A stretch of 64,000 nucleotides of DNA from NCBI RefSeq assembly GCF_023715565.1, contig NZ_JAMBOJ010000017.1:1-64000 (forward strand). The letters are read 5' to 3'. The notes under the pieces are model-generated. The model searched no databases. It was given only the letters and a program-made list of their open reading frames with translations, and had not been told where the DNA came from. The translations under genes were made by a program, and so were the position numbers. Source of the DNA: Cytobacillus firmus (GTDB lineage Bacteria; Bacillota; Bacilli; Bacillales; Cytobacillaceae). This document shows, one piece after another, positions 38,045 through 45,623 of the stretch; the stretch's first letter is position 1, and each line of letters opens with the position of its first letter.

Positions 38045-39085
38045 ATGAAACAACGTGACTTTTACTTCGACAATGCTAAGTTTATCCTGATTTTCTTTGT
38101 CGTTTTCGGGCATTTACTCCGCTCTTTTATTGAAGATAATGAGACTATTTATACAGTATATAAAGTGATTTATACGTTCCATATGCCGGCGTTTATATTG
38201 GTATCCGGTTTTTTTGCAAAAGGCTTTTATAAAAAAGGCTATATAAAGAAAATTGCCAAAAAGCTAATACTGCCGTATATCATTTTCCAGGTTATTTACT
38301 CCGTTTTTTATTACTTTTTATATAATAAAGGCACCTTTGAACTTGATCCATTTAATCCGCATTGGTCATTATGGTTCCTGATCAGCATGTTCTGCTGGAA
38401 TATCATGCTTTTATTCTTCGCAAAGTATAAGGCGGTGTACTCCCTGACAGCTGCTTTTATCTTAGGGCTTGCTGTCGGATATGCTGATTGGATTTCAAAC
38501 TATTTAAGTTTATCAAGGACGTTTGTGTTCTTCCCTTTATTTTTATTGGGATACTATTTAAAGAAAGAGCATTTATATGCTTTATTCCAGCCAAAGTTCA
38601 GGATTAGTGCATTTGCTATTTTTGCTGTGGTCTTTATCGGCTTTTACCTATACCCTGAAGTGGATTACAAATGGCTGCTTGGATCGAAGCCCTATACTGA
38701 AATGGGAGCAGCATCCATTGGGGCAGTCTTTACGAGACTCGGCTTTTATATCCTGAGCTTAATTATGGTATTTAGCTTCTTTGCTTTTGTGCCACGTAAA
38801 CAATATTTCTTTACTAATTTAGGAAAAAACACACTTTATGTTTATCTGCTCCATGGGTTCTTTGTCAGGTTATTCAGAGTAAGTGAGGTTCAGGACTTTT
38901 TCACTAAACCTGAAAACTTCCTGCTGCTTGCGGGAATATCGCTGCTGCTGACCTTGCTTCTATCAAGCAAATTGATTACTTCATTTGCACAGCCTATCAT
39001 TGAACTAAAAACTTCACAGCTAAAGAAGCTGAAAGATAGATCAAGAGCATATGCGAGATTTTATCGTAAAAAGCTTACTAGTTAG
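38045..39085 (+). CDS. ykrP: membrane acyltransferase, family 3 (YkrP-like)
   Basis: A 346-residue, ten-helix protein of the acyltransferase 3 (OafA/NodX/fucose 4-O-acetylase-like) family; ATG 38045 follows atagaggaggacat. The first segment (DNAKFILIFFVVFGHLLRSF) holds the catalytic His of the family (near residue 22). The short hydrophilic tail (ELKTSQLKKLKDRSRAYARF) is basic. Such proteins O-acylate sugars on the outer face of the membrane; here the acceptor is unknown. The place next to kinE matches ykrP of B. subtilis. Confidence 0.8.
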   Translation: MKQRDFYFDNAKFILIFFVVFGHLLRSFIEDNETIYTVYKVIYTFHMPAFILVSGFFAKGFYKKGYIKKIAKKLILPYIIFQVIYSVFYYFLYNKGTFELDPFNPHWSLWFLISMFCWNIMLLFFAKYKAVYSLTAAFILGLAVGYADWISNYLSLSRTFVFFPLFLLGYYLKKEHLYALFQPKFRISAFAIFAVVFIGFYLYPEVDYKWLLGSKPYTEMGAASIGAVFTRLGFYILSLIMVFSFFAFVPRKQYFFTNLGKNTLYVYLLHGFFVRLFRVSEVQDFFTKPENFLLLAGISLLLTLLLSSKLITSFAQPIIELKTSQLKKLKDRSRAYARFYRKKLTS

Positions 39086-39090
39086 ATCAG

Positions 39091-39122
39091 AAACCGGCCA
39101 TGTATTAATGGCCGGTTTTTAC
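39091..39122 (+). terminator. terminator of ykrP
   Basis: Stem aaaccggcca/tggccggttt followed by ttta; a close copy of hairpins elsewhere in the window. Confidence 0.8.
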
Positions 39123-39184
39123 TTTAGGCATAACCATTGACCAATGCTGATGAAGGGATTATAATAAGTAACTGTGTTAACAAT

Positions 39185-39223
39185 TTAATTATTCTCATCA
39201 TGTCTCAGTAGCTCAGCTAAGCG
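39185..39223 (+). pseudogene. truncated tRNA-Arg 5' fragment (tRNA relic)
   Basis: A 34-bp block (39185-39218) is identical to 39337-39370, which spans 17 bp of upstream DNA plus the first 17 bases of the tRNA-Arg gene (gtctcagtagctcagct). After aagcg the copy diverges. It therefore keeps the tRNA acceptor strand and part of the D arm but not the rest. See the finding on serial integration. Confidence 0.75.
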
Positions 39224-39353
39224 TAAACTTCACTGAAATACATCTCTGTAGCTTTGTTTCGACGCATTTGCTCCTTGTATATGCTTTCAGAGGAAGAAAC
39301 AGGATATACCAATCATATATATGTATTGCAAACAAATTAATTATTCTCATCAT

Positions 39354-39427
39354 GTCTCAGTAGCTCAGCTGGATAGAGCGACAGCCTCCTAAGCTGTAGG
39401 TCGTGAGTTCGAATCTCGCCTGGGACG
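39354..39427 (+). tRNA. tRNA-Arg (anticodon CCT)
   Basis: A 74-nt cloverleaf: acceptor gtctcag/ctgggac (7 bp, one G-T), D stem gctc/gagc, anticodon stem acagc/gctgt around loop ctcctaa giving anticodon CCT (reads AGG), T arm gtgag ttcgaat ctcgc. CCA is not encoded. The 3' half (39380-39427) doubles as the attL repeat of the integrated element, so the gene is restored intact by the insertion. Confidence 0.95.
39380..39427 (+). repeat. attL: 48-bp direct repeat inside tRNA-Arg
   Basis: Bases 39380-39427 are identical to 52590-52637 (48 bp); sequence diverges on both sides. They span the anticodon arm, T arm and acceptor 3' strand of the tRNA, a standard tyrosine-recombinase site. The integrase gene begins 145 bp further in. 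Confidence 0.95.
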
Positions 39428-39480
39428 TCCGTAGCGTAAAACGCTATGTTATCGCATTTGTTTGCCGGTCAATAAACCGG

Positions 39481-39497
39481 TGACAATACGGTGACAT
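39481..39497. promoter_or_regulatory. arm-type integrase binding site, left 1
   Basis: tgacaatacggtgacat. It matches 39541-39556, 52449-52464 and 52555-52570 with consensus kgacaatncgntgacw. Paired sites near each end are typical for arm binding by a tyrosine integrase N-terminal domain; inferred. Confidence 0.6.
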
Positions 39498-39540
39498 GGC
39501 GTTTTTTCGTTGTATATAGGACCTCGAAATAGTGAACGTA

Positions 39541-39556
39541 GGACAATACGGTGACA
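39541..39556. promoter_or_regulatory. arm-type integrase binding site, left 2
   Basis: ggacaatacggtgaca, a 15/16 match to the first left site and only 17 bp before the integrase start, so integrase may also repress its own gene from here. Confidence 0.55.
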
Positions 39557-39572
39557 CTAACTTACGGAACAT

Positions 39573-40610
39573 ATGAAACGTAAATATATCGGAGAAAGAG
39601 GCGCTAAAGCCTCCGCTCAAGTCCTAAAGTCTAAGGTTGACCGAAATACACCGATTGAAGAGGCGCTGGAAATATTCGTAAGGGCAAAAGAGGCGGAAGG
39701 AGTGCGGCCCGGAACCATAAATAACTATCGTTCAGTTATACGTTACCTTAGCGAATGGCTGCCGGCTGATATCGTTTATGTTAACGACATTAACGCAGAT
39801 ACGATCCGTAATTACATAAATTACTTACGGACGGAAAGAACGCCTTATGCGGAAGATACCCAGCGGAAACGCACATATAAAAAACTTTCTGTAAATACGA
39901 TTAATATTCGCATTAGGACATTGCGGACGATGTTTCGCTTCTTATTTAACGAGGGAATTATTGCGTTTAATCCAATGGAGAATATTACGCAGGTGCGCGA
40001 TGATGAACGCCAAGAGGTGCCCGGACTGACTGACGAAGAGGTCGACCGGATTCTTAATAGTTATGACGATAAGCAGTTCGCACAGTGGCGTGATAAAACG
40101 TTAATCCTGTTATTGCTCGATACTGGCCTCCGAATAGGTGAGGCGCTTTCCCTAACGACTGAGCAAATCGATTTCCGGCAGCTAACGCTCTATGTGCCGT
40201 CACAGATTGCGAAAAATAGAAAACAGCGGGAAATACCGCTAAGCCGTGAGGTTGCGAAACGGTTACGACAACTTGCGGATGAGACTGAGCAGTACTTCGG
40301 AGATGATTCGCAACTATTTATGAATGCGTTCGGAGACGATTTTACTGACGATGCTTTCAGGCGCAGGCTGAATCGATTAAAACGCAAAATAAATATCGAC
40401 CGCCTTCATCCGCACATGTTCCGGCATACTTTTGCGAGAAATTATATATTAAATGGCGGTGACTTATTTACGCTTCAGCGCATTCTCGATCATGCGGAAA
40501 TTCAAACTACTCGAAAGTATGTGCAGATGGATAGCGAACATATACGCCAGCAACACAATAAATTCTCGCCTGTACGCCGAATCATGAAGCGGAATGGAAT
40601 ACGACTTTAA
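39573..40610 (+). CDS. int: tyrosine recombinase/integrase of the IME
   Basis: A 345-residue phage-type integrase that cuts and joins att sites at tRNA-Arg. A core-binding SAM-like domain occupies about 27-125 (RAKEAEGVRPGTINNYRSVI). The catalytic domain has Arg187 in DTGLRIGEALSL, His281 and Arg284 in HPHMFRHTFARN, His307 in LDHAEIQTTRKYV, and the nucleophile Tyr316. All five key residues are intact, so it should be active. No excisionase (Xis) gene is obvious beside it; one of the small genes could serve. It is the first gene inside attL, as usual. Confidence 0.95.
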   Translation: MKRKYIGERGAKASAQVLKSKVDRNTPIEEALEIFVRAKEAEGVRPGTINNYRSVIRYLSEWLPADIVYVNDINADTIRNYINYLRTERTPYAEDTQRKRTYKKLSVNTINIRIRTLRTMFRFLFNEGIIAFNPMENITQVRDDERQEVPGLTDEEVDRILNSYDDKQFAQWRDKTLILLLLDTGLRIGEALSLTTEQIDFRQLTLYVPSQIAKNRKQREIPLSREVAKRLRQLADETEQYFGDDSQLFMNAFGDDFTDDAFRRRLNRLKRKINIDRLHPHMFRHTFARNYILNGGDLFTLQRILDHAEIQTTRKYVQMDSEHIRQQHNKFSPVRRIMKRNGIRL

Positions 40611-40613
40611 TCT

Positions 40614-40637
40614 AAGCGTCCTTCGGGGCGCTTTTAT
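40614..40637 (+). terminator. terminator of int
   Basis: Stem aagcgtc/gggcgctt with tail ttattcg, immediately after the int stop. Confidence 0.75.
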
Positions 40638-40723
40638 TCGATTAACTCCACCGCAATAATATCCGCGTTTCTTCTATAATAATATATACTGCGTATCCCT
40701 TGCGGCTCTAAGCGCCAACCCAC

Positions 40724-40781
40724 TTATCCACAATCCAAATAAGGTCACACTTTTCGCCAATTAGTCCAAATAAGGTCACAC
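40724..40781. promoter_or_regulatory. DnaA-box plus two 17-bp direct repeats, candidate replication origin
   Basis: A perfect DnaA box ttatccaca (40724-40732) is followed at once by two copies of tccaaataaggtcacac (40734-40750 and 40765-40781; 31-bp period). The rest of the 410-bp gap (to 41022) also has a gtgtata/tatacac inverted repeat (about 40877-40896). Iteron-like repeats beside a DnaA box suggest a replication start site; function is inferred. Confidence 0.4.
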
Positions 40782-41022
40782 TCGTTATCAGTCCGTTCTC
40801 TTACAAAGTAAGAAATAATCTTAGCGTCAAAGCGCCGTCAGCCCTTGGCGTTGTAAGGACGAAGCCACTTTTTAGGTGTATAGTATTTTATACACGGATT
40901 TGCCCTGCGGTGGCTGAACGTAAAAAAGACGCCCTACTTTCTTTCTTTCTTTACAATCTTATGGTAAAAATCTATAATTGGAAATGTAAGACAAATATAT
41001 TAATAGTATTGGAGAGAGGAAA

Positions 41023-41667
41023 TTGAAAAAGTTTTTAGTAGCGTTCATGGCAGTATTGTTAATTTTACCAACACTGTTGTATGCTCCAACTCAAGCAAGT
41101 AGTTTGGATGAGGAGAAACAGACTAGCGAGTACACATTCGAAGATGTTATGGCGTTGGAGTCTTACATATCTGTTAAGAATGGCTTGTTTAAATTTGACT
41201 CAAGTTCAGCGAAAAAAGATGGCCACGATCAAGAATTGGTTAAAATGCAAGAAGATTATTTATCTGACTTAAACAAAGAGATTGAAAATGGTAAACTAAA
41301 AGCAAAGAGTAATCTGGAAATTGTTGAGTTAGAGCCTGTGGTTGCAGAAGGATCTGGTGACTTCTCTGTAATGGCTGCCTCCTGCCCAGGGAAGAGTACT
41401 GATATAGCTCATCACTGGTGGGGTGTATCCCGTTACATGAATGACTGTGAGGCAAATAGGTTTTCTGCAGACATGGCATCTGTTGCTGCTGGTTATACAG
41501 GAGCAGGAATAGTGGCGGCCATCTGGTTTCCTGGAGTAGGTGTTGCTGGAGGTGTCATTGCTTCGTATGCTGCATTAATGTCAGCACGTGTTGCAGCTAA
41601 CAATTATGGAAGTGGAGTCTATATGGGAATAACTTATGTTGGATTCTTCAACGTGGAACCTCAATAA
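41023..41667 (+). CDS. secreted bacteriocin-like precursor with HWWG motif
   Basis: A 214-residue exported protein; TTG start after tggagagagg. Residues 1-26 are a Sec signal peptide (cleavage near QASS). A charged propeptide-like middle (27-115) leads to a C-terminal piece with two cysteines (SCPGKSTD at about 120, NDCEAN at about 140), the motif HHWWGVSRYMND and a long Gly/Ala-rich hydrophobic stretch (GYTGAGIVAAIWFPGVGVAG). This layout (signal, spacer, disulfide-capable amphipathic end) resembles SdpC-like and other Sec-exported Firmicute antimicrobial peptides. No homolog is asserted. A small membrane gene follows 18 nt later as a possible immunity gene. Confidence 0.55.
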   Translation: MKKFLVAFMAVLLILPTLLYAPTQASSLDEEKQTSEYTFEDVMALESYISVKNGLFKFDSSSAKKDGHDQELVKMQEDYLSDLNKEIENGKLKAKSNLEIVELEPVVAEGSGDFSVMAASCPGKSTDIAHHWWGVSRYMNDCEANRFSADMASVAAGYTGAGIVAAIWFPGVGVAGGVIASYAALMSARVAANNYGSGVYMGITYVGFFNVEPQ

Positions 41668-41685
41668 CAGAAAGGAGTTGGGATT

Positions 41686-41856
41686 TTGGATTGGGTGATG
41701 ATTAACTCAATATTAGGTTTAATACTCGTGCTTGTTCTTGGTTTTACCTTCAAGAAAATGAAAAAAGAAAATAAAAAATTCCCAAAAACACAATTTGTGG
41801 TATCTTTGTTCGCCGGGATAGGAATATTTGTTGTTATCTTAAGCAATCTCTTATAA
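41686..41856 (+). CDS. two-helix small membrane protein, putative immunity protein
   Basis: A 56-residue ORF, starting with TTG 8 nt after aaaggag. It consists of two transmembrane helices (INSILGLILVLVLGFTF and FVVSLFAGIGIFVVILSNLL) joined by a lysine-rich loop (KKMKKENKKFPKTQ). It lies 18 nt after the bacteriocin-like gene and both end at one terminator, so they form an operon. Small basic two- to four-helix proteins in this position commonly give self-immunity to pore-forming peptides; that role is inferred. Confidence 0.55.
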   Translation: MDWVMINSILGLILVLVLGFTFKKMKKENKKFPKTQFVVSLFAGIGIFVVILSNLL

Positions 41857-41921
41857 ACAAAAAAGTACACTCTATTAAAATTTAATACTAAACTATTTAT
41901 TTTAAAATTACTTAACATGAC

Positions 41922-41950
41922 GGAGCGCTATTTTTTGCGCTCCTTTTTTC
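41922..41950 (+). terminator. terminator of the bacteriocin-like operon
   Basis: Stem ggagcgc/gcgctcc with 8-nt loop and six T (tttttt). Confidence 0.75.
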
Positions 41951-41951
41951 C

Positions 41952-42036
41952 GCCATGTTGACGCCCATGTTTTCGCAATAGCCAAGGCCCTCGACGTGAA
42001 AGTCGAAGACCTTTTCGAAGTTACCGACCTTGATAC
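41952..42036 (+). pseudogene. 3' remnant of an XRE-family regulator gene
   Basis: The plus frame reads HVFAIAKALDVKVEDLFEVT, the typical last helix and tail of Cro/CI-type helix-turn-helix proteins. It has no start or N-terminal domain; the terminator at 41922-41950 immediately precedes it. It overlaps the end of the minus-strand gene at 42021. Thus a regulator was probably deleted down to its tail. Confidence 0.5.
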
Positions 42037-42413
42037 TTCACGGCAAACATCGCCTGAAGCGTATCGTCCGGCTTGCCGTCGCGCCTATATACAACGCTAG
42101 GATTGAACGTATACTTTTCTACGGTACTATTAAACTTAATCCTGGCGATCACAAACTCGCCACCAAACGTCATTTTCGAAAGCCTGCGCCCGAGCGTCGC
42201 CGGATCTACGCCAATCGCGTCCGCCAGTTCCCGACGATTAAACCAGCGAATCTTCATCGGGTCCTGTTCGAAAGGATTGTCGCAAAGGGAATTCGTCTTA
42301 TAATGAACGTAAGGCAGCATGCGGTAAATCAGCCCGACCGCCCTTACGAGCAGCCGAGCCGTAGCCCGCCAGGATTGATTAAGCGAATGTAACCGAAGCG
42401 ATTTCCGGTTCAA
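42021..42413 (-). CDS. winged-helix protein, RepL-like or regulator
   Basis: Up to 130 residues; the TTG at 42413 is a formal start without a good ribosome site, and ATG at codon 32 (MLPYVHYKTN) is another option, so the start is uncertain. The core has a helix-turn-helix (WFNRRELADAIGVDPATLGR) followed by a wing (MTFGGEFVIARIKFN ... EKYTFNPSVVYRRDG). The last part recalls RepL-type Firmicute plasmid replication proteins and MarR-like wings. It overlaps the preceding gene by 35 nt. Role unknown. Confidence 0.5.
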   Translation of the reverse strand: MNRKSLRLHSLNQSWRATARLLVRAVGLIYRMLPYVHYKTNSLCDNPFEQDPMKIRWFNRRELADAIGVDPATLGRRLSKMTFGGEFVIARIKFNSTVEKYTFNPSVVYRRDGKPDDTLQAMFAVKYQGR

Positions 42414-42699
42414 TCACGTACTTATCTGCGTAATGCTGTTTTAATGCCGCCGATAACGTATAGCCAGCCGGTAAGGTAATCGTTACTGCTGCTCCGCTTT
42501 GTTCAGCGTGAACCATGCTCGAGATTAAACGTTTCATAGCGTTGTCGATTTCCTCTGCAAGCGTGCCGTCGCGGTGAAGACCTGTATGCATCGTTTGATC
42601 GTAGCCCTCGTGCTGGATAACGGAAGTAAAGCCCGTTCCTGCTGCGCGGAAGTCTGATTTTGGATAAGATGCCTTTTTGATTTGGATAGAAGTGTTCAT
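42379..42699 (-). CDS. IME hypothetical protein, 106 aa
   Basis: ATG at 42699 follows cagggggaattatca. The protein is small and soluble with no recognisable motif (GTGFTSVIQHEGYDQTMHTG, and AAVTITLPAGYTLSAALKQH). It lies within the leftward IME operon. Function unknown. Confidence 0.55.
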   Translation of the reverse strand: MNTSIQIKKASYPKSDFRAAGTGFTSVIQHEGYDQTMHTGLHRDGTLAEEIDNAMKRLISSMVHAEQSGAAVTITLPAGYTLSAALKQHYADKYVIEPEIASVTFA

Positions 42700-42750
42700 T
42701 GATAATTCCCCCTGTTTTTGTTTTTATTAAAAAAGCGAACCTGTCACGGC

Positions 42751-42939
42751 TCACAATTTAACCATTATGTTTTTTACTCTATCGTTTACCGTTTTCCCCT
42801 TAACTCTCTCGTAAGCCTGACGCCCTAACTTGCCGAGGTCTTGGTAGCCTGGCAATCGTTTGGCACCGTTACCCATCGACGGATCGACGCCTTTGGGCTT
42901 GTTCAGCCGTTCTTGCACCTTCTTCTCGAAGTCGCTCAT
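42751..42939 (-). CDS. IME small basic protein, 62 aa
   Basis: ATG at 42939 overlaps the stop of the upstream gene (taatg) and has ggagcggtaagta before it. It is strongly charged (FEKKVQERLNKPKGVDPSMG) and ends in KNIMVKL. No family recognised. Translational coupling to its neighbour supports coding. Confidence 0.55.
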   Translation of the reverse strand: MSDFEKKVQERLNKPKGVDPSMGNGAKRLPGYQDLGKLGRQAYERVKGKTVNDRVKNIMVKL

Positions 42940-43616
42940 TACTTACCGCTCCTTTGCGATACAATTAGAAGCTGATCGTAAGCAATTGCCGGATTACGAT
43001 TCGCCTTTAGCTCGTTTAAAATCGCGCATTTCAGCATAGCCTCCGAGCCTGGCGCCGCTCCTTTAAGCGACTTTTCAATTTGCGGTAGCTTGTCGGCCGG
43101 TATGTTCGCCTTTATGTCATTAAGCGCAAGAGATAACGCAGCCTTTTCTTCAGTAGTAGCGCTCTTTAATCTCGCGGATAACATGTCGGCCAGGGCGTTC
43201 TTATCGCCGGCAATAGCAAACTGAGTCTTAACGGAATCAACGAATTTATTGGCGCTCTCATCGAAGTTAAAATTAAATGCTTCAGCCGCATGCTGGCGAT
43301 AAAGGACTTCAATTTCAACAGCGTAATTTTCCTTAGCAGCCTTTACGGAGTCGTCGAGATTCTTCTTTAATTCCGCAAGTTGGAATTTCCTTTCCGATTC
43401 GTTATCGTTGTAGCGTTCTGATTCCGCAATTTCTCGGCGTTTCTGCTTATATTCGGCGACAAGGCGGTCAATATTTTGCGCATAACTTTGAACAGTGGGA
43501 AAATCCACCCTGACGCCGGCTCCTTCCTCGAGTAATTTGTTTGCGTCTTTGTCGTCGTAACGGTAAATATGGCCGGCTTTATTTTCTCGGTGGTCCTTAG
43601 TTAGATAGATTTCCAT
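42939..43616 (-). CDS. IME coiled-coil protein, 225 aa
   Basis: Start ATG 43616, coupled to the upstream stop with ggaggaaacgtata. The N-terminal about 35 residues (MEIYLTKDHRENKAGHIYRY) resemble short beta-type modules, followed by a long coiled coil (RLVAEYKQKRREIAESERYN ... EKKNL) to about residue 130, then a helical C terminus. No family recognised; a phage scaffold- or accessory-type role is only a guess. Confidence 0.55.
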   Translation of the reverse strand: MEIYLTKDHRENKAGHIYRYDDKDANKLLEEGAGVRVDFPTVQSYAQNIDRLVAEYKQKRREIAESERYNDNESERKFQLAELKKNLDDSVKAAKENYAVEIEVLYRQHAAEAFNFNFDESANKFVDSVKTQFAIAGDKNALADMLSARLKSATTEEKAALSLALNDIKANIPADKLPQIEKSLKGAAPGSEAMLKCAILNELKANRNPAIAYDQLLIVSQRSGK

Positions 43617-43819
43617 TATACGTTTCCTCCTTTAAATGCTTCCGCTAGTGTTACAATGGCATCGTTATCGTTGCGCGCAATTCTTTCCATAAGTTGCACG
43701 GTGTCTTTTTCTACTCCGGCAAGAACCAGGGCGTCAGTTAGTTTGATAGCGAATACCTCCGACTTTACTCTTGCCATTTCTTCCATCATTTCCATAAGTT
43801 CGTGTACTTGGTTTTTCAT
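43616..43819 (-). CDS. IME small helical protein, 67 aa
   Basis: ATG 43819 follows gaggaggaaatgaa. It begins MKNQVHELMEMMEEMARVKS and looks like two amphipathic helices; the end overlaps the next start (taatg). Unknown. Confidence 0.5.
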   Translation of the reverse strand: MKNQVHELMEMMEEMARVKSEVFAIKLTDALVLAGVEKDTVQLMERIARNDNDAIVTLAEAFKGGNV

Positions 43820-44283
43820 TTCATTTCCTCCTCGACATGTTCCTGCCTTGAAATTGCATCCAGCGCTAATAGATTCGCACCTTTAAGTTTCCGTTTTCCG
43901 CATATTTCGATTTGTAGGTTTTTATAATGCGAGAACCAGCTTGTTTTAGAAAGCAGAGTATAGTCTGCAATCTTAAGGAACGCCTTTTCTCCGTCGCTAA
44001 GTTGGGCGCAAACTTTATCTAAAACGAAGCGTACGGTAGCCCGCCTTGAAAACTCTTCCACTCGCAAATGATACGAGCCTATAAAGTCAACCTCTTCACC
44101 GGCTAGGCGTTCGACTCCAATGCTTCCCTTCTGAAAATCGCGATTCTGTACTTCCTCATCCGCCCCTGCCTCCTTGAGCATTTCAAGCTTCTTCATCATC
44201 CGCTTTGACCAGCCATGGCCTCCGCTAACCTTTTTCCTTCTCAAGTTCTCGTGCTTACTTCGAAGATTTTCGAATTTCGACAT
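43816..44283 (-). CDS. IME hypothetical protein (155 aa; possible longer form to 44415)
   Basis: Two in-frame starts have ribosome sites: ATG 44415 (aaggaaggtgtcatcaa) and ATG 44283 (aaaaggaggtcagcata). The stronger inner one gives 155 residues, basic at the N terminus (SKFENLRSKHENLRRKK) with a later KRKLKGANLLALDAISRQEH. The extra 44 codons (MVFADRQGMIKKLLGDKNFE) look coding. Two products or a recent fusion are possible. Function unknown. Confidence 0.5.
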   Translation of the reverse strand: MSKFENLRSKHENLRRKKVSGGHGWSKRMMKKLEMLKEAGADEEVQNRDFQKGSIGVERLAGEEVDFIGSYHLRVEEFSRRATVRFVLDKVCAQLSDGEKAFLKIADYTLLSKTSWFSHYKNLQIEICGKRKLKGANLLALDAISRQEHVEEEMK

Positions 44284-44368
44284 TATGCTGACCTCCTTTT
44301 TCTGAAACAGCCCAGCAATTAGCTGGCGGTCACCGTCATAAATCTCAGCAATCATTTCGAAATTTTTA

Positions 44369-44605
44369 TCACCCAGCAACTTTTTGATCATTCCTTGCCT
44401 GTCTGCGAACACCATTTGATGACACCTTCCTTTTAAACTTTGAATCCATTATTAAACGCGGTAACTGAAATGCGATATACTTCTCTGAAACATGCGGACC
44501 AAAGAGGAATTGACGCGGCGATTCTCCGTCTATTAAGACCATTACTTCCTGCGGCCGATTTCCGACTCTTTTAATCGAATATGAAAATGCTTTTTCACCT
44601 GGCAT
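44369..44605 (-). CDS. IME hypothetical protein, 78 aa
   Basis: ATG 44605 has an excellent aaaggagcgatagga site, so I chose it over a TTG at 44635. The protein starts MPGEKAFSYSIKRVGNRPQE and contains MVLIDGESPRQFLFGPHVSE; it is a short beta-type protein with a basic tail. It overlaps the longer form of the next gene. Unknown family. Confidence 0.5.
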   Translation of the reverse strand: MPGEKAFSYSIKRVGNRPQEVMVLIDGESPRQFLFGPHVSEKYIAFQLPRLIMDSKFKRKVSSNGVRRQARNDQKVAG

Positions 44606-44711
44606 TCCTATCGCTCCTTTGACAGTTAGTTTCAAATTTTAAGGTAGTAGATAGATAGTACCTGACCGGCACTTTTGGCTCTTTTAAGCCTTGATATGAC
44701 TGGCTCGAATT

Positions 44712-45053
44712 CTATAAACTGTTGCGTCTCGCTCTACCGTAGGCCCTGCTTTCATTTTCGGACTTCCTACGAGCGATTCTGCGGCATGTATCGGAGCAAT
44801 AACGCAACCTTAAATTATTCGTTTTAAATATCTCGCGGCATCCGTTGTAGCGCTTAGATGAACCTCGGGCTTCCTGCTTGCTGGCGTTTAACTCACTTAG
44901 ATAACTGCAAGCTAGGTCTTTTTTATCGAAGCAATACCGTTCATGCTTTACGAGTAAATGGCAGTGAGCATCCCGCAGCAGGCACAAATTTGATTCGTCG
45001 TTATATTCCTTTGCAAGGTTGCTGCAATCTTTCGCTTTAATCGGCTTATCCAT
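44712..45053 (-). CDS. IME cysteine-rich zinc-binding-type protein (Cys-rich VLP-like)
   Basis: A 113-residue protein beginning after ataggaggctgggcgaag. It has eight cysteines: C-x13-C-LLRDAHC, CFDKKDLAC in the N-terminal half and a C-terminal finger CREIFKTNN ... YCSDTC followed by basic residues. The NLCLLRDAHCHLLV element recalls the Cys-rich VLP proteins of Firmicute mobile elements, though by eye only. The basic tail suggests nucleic-acid contact. Confidence 0.5.
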   Translation of the reverse strand: MDKPIKAKDCSNLAKEYNDESNLCLLRDAHCHLLVKHERYCFDKKDLACSYLSELNASKQEARGSSKRYNGCREIFKTNNLRLRYCSDTCRRIARRKSENESRAYGRARRNSL

Positions 45054-45312
45054 CTTCGCCCAGCCTCCTATTCACTTCGAGAACGTTCCGGACTATTTCT
45101 CGGATCGTATCTTTTGAGATGTTATAGTTGCGTTTAGGGCTGAACTCAACGCAACTCAAAAACGTAAGTTTCTCTACGTACTTCTCTTGCGACTCAGGGC
45201 TTAGCTTCTCGTACATTTTCCAATAGGTGCAAGCAACAATGAACGCCACTATTTGTCCTAAAAACTCATCATATGATTTAAACTCCTCATACACGTTGAC
45301 ACCAACTTTCAA
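45046..45312 (-). CDS. IME hypothetical protein, 88 aa
   Basis: The TTG at 45312 lacks a clear ribosome site, so the start is tentative. The product is helical (SYDEFLGQIVAFIVACTYWK), with an EKYVEKLTF element. It overlaps the next gene by 8 nt. Function unknown. Confidence 0.45.
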   Translation of the reverse strand: MKVGVNVYEEFKSYDEFLGQIVAFIVACTYWKMYEKLSPESQEKYVEKLTFLSCVEFSPKRNYNISKDTIREIVRNVLEVNRRLGEDG

Positions 45313-45323
45313 TTATGCTATTG

Positions 45324-45551
45324 TTAAGATGGGTAAATTCGTTTAACTTTTTCGAATGACTCTAAAAAATAAATTGAATCCTCATCGAGTTCTATCTTTT
45401 GGGCCAAACGCGCACGAACAAGGTCGGAAATTGGGCGTCTACCTGTTTCTATTGCTGCGATTGTCGATTCAGAAACCCCAAGTAAATCGGCATATTCTTT
45501 TTGTGTCATGCCCTTTTTCAATCTCAATCCTTTAAAACTATTTGCATTCAT
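45324..45551 (-). CDS. XRE-family transcriptional regulator (IME)
   Basis: A 75-residue Cro/CI-type protein after aaaggggagaagacaa. The helix-turn-helix MTQKEYADLLGVSESTIAAIE spans about residues 15-35. The tail is short, so it is DNA-binding only. It probably regulates the leftward element genes. Confidence 0.8.
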   Translation of the reverse strand: MNANSFKGLRLKKGMTQKEYADLLGVSESTIAAIETGRRPISDLVRARLAQKIELDEDSIYFLESFEKVKRIYPS

Positions 45552-45623
45552 TTGTCTTCTCCCCTTTCCTTACATAAAGTTCAAAAAAAGATAAAGCACC
45601 GCGCGCCTGTGCTCTATCATCTA

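Noticed and set aside
39181-39230. Second complete tRNA-Arg gene
   Set aside because: Only the first 17 tRNA bases match; the anticodon and T arms are absent.
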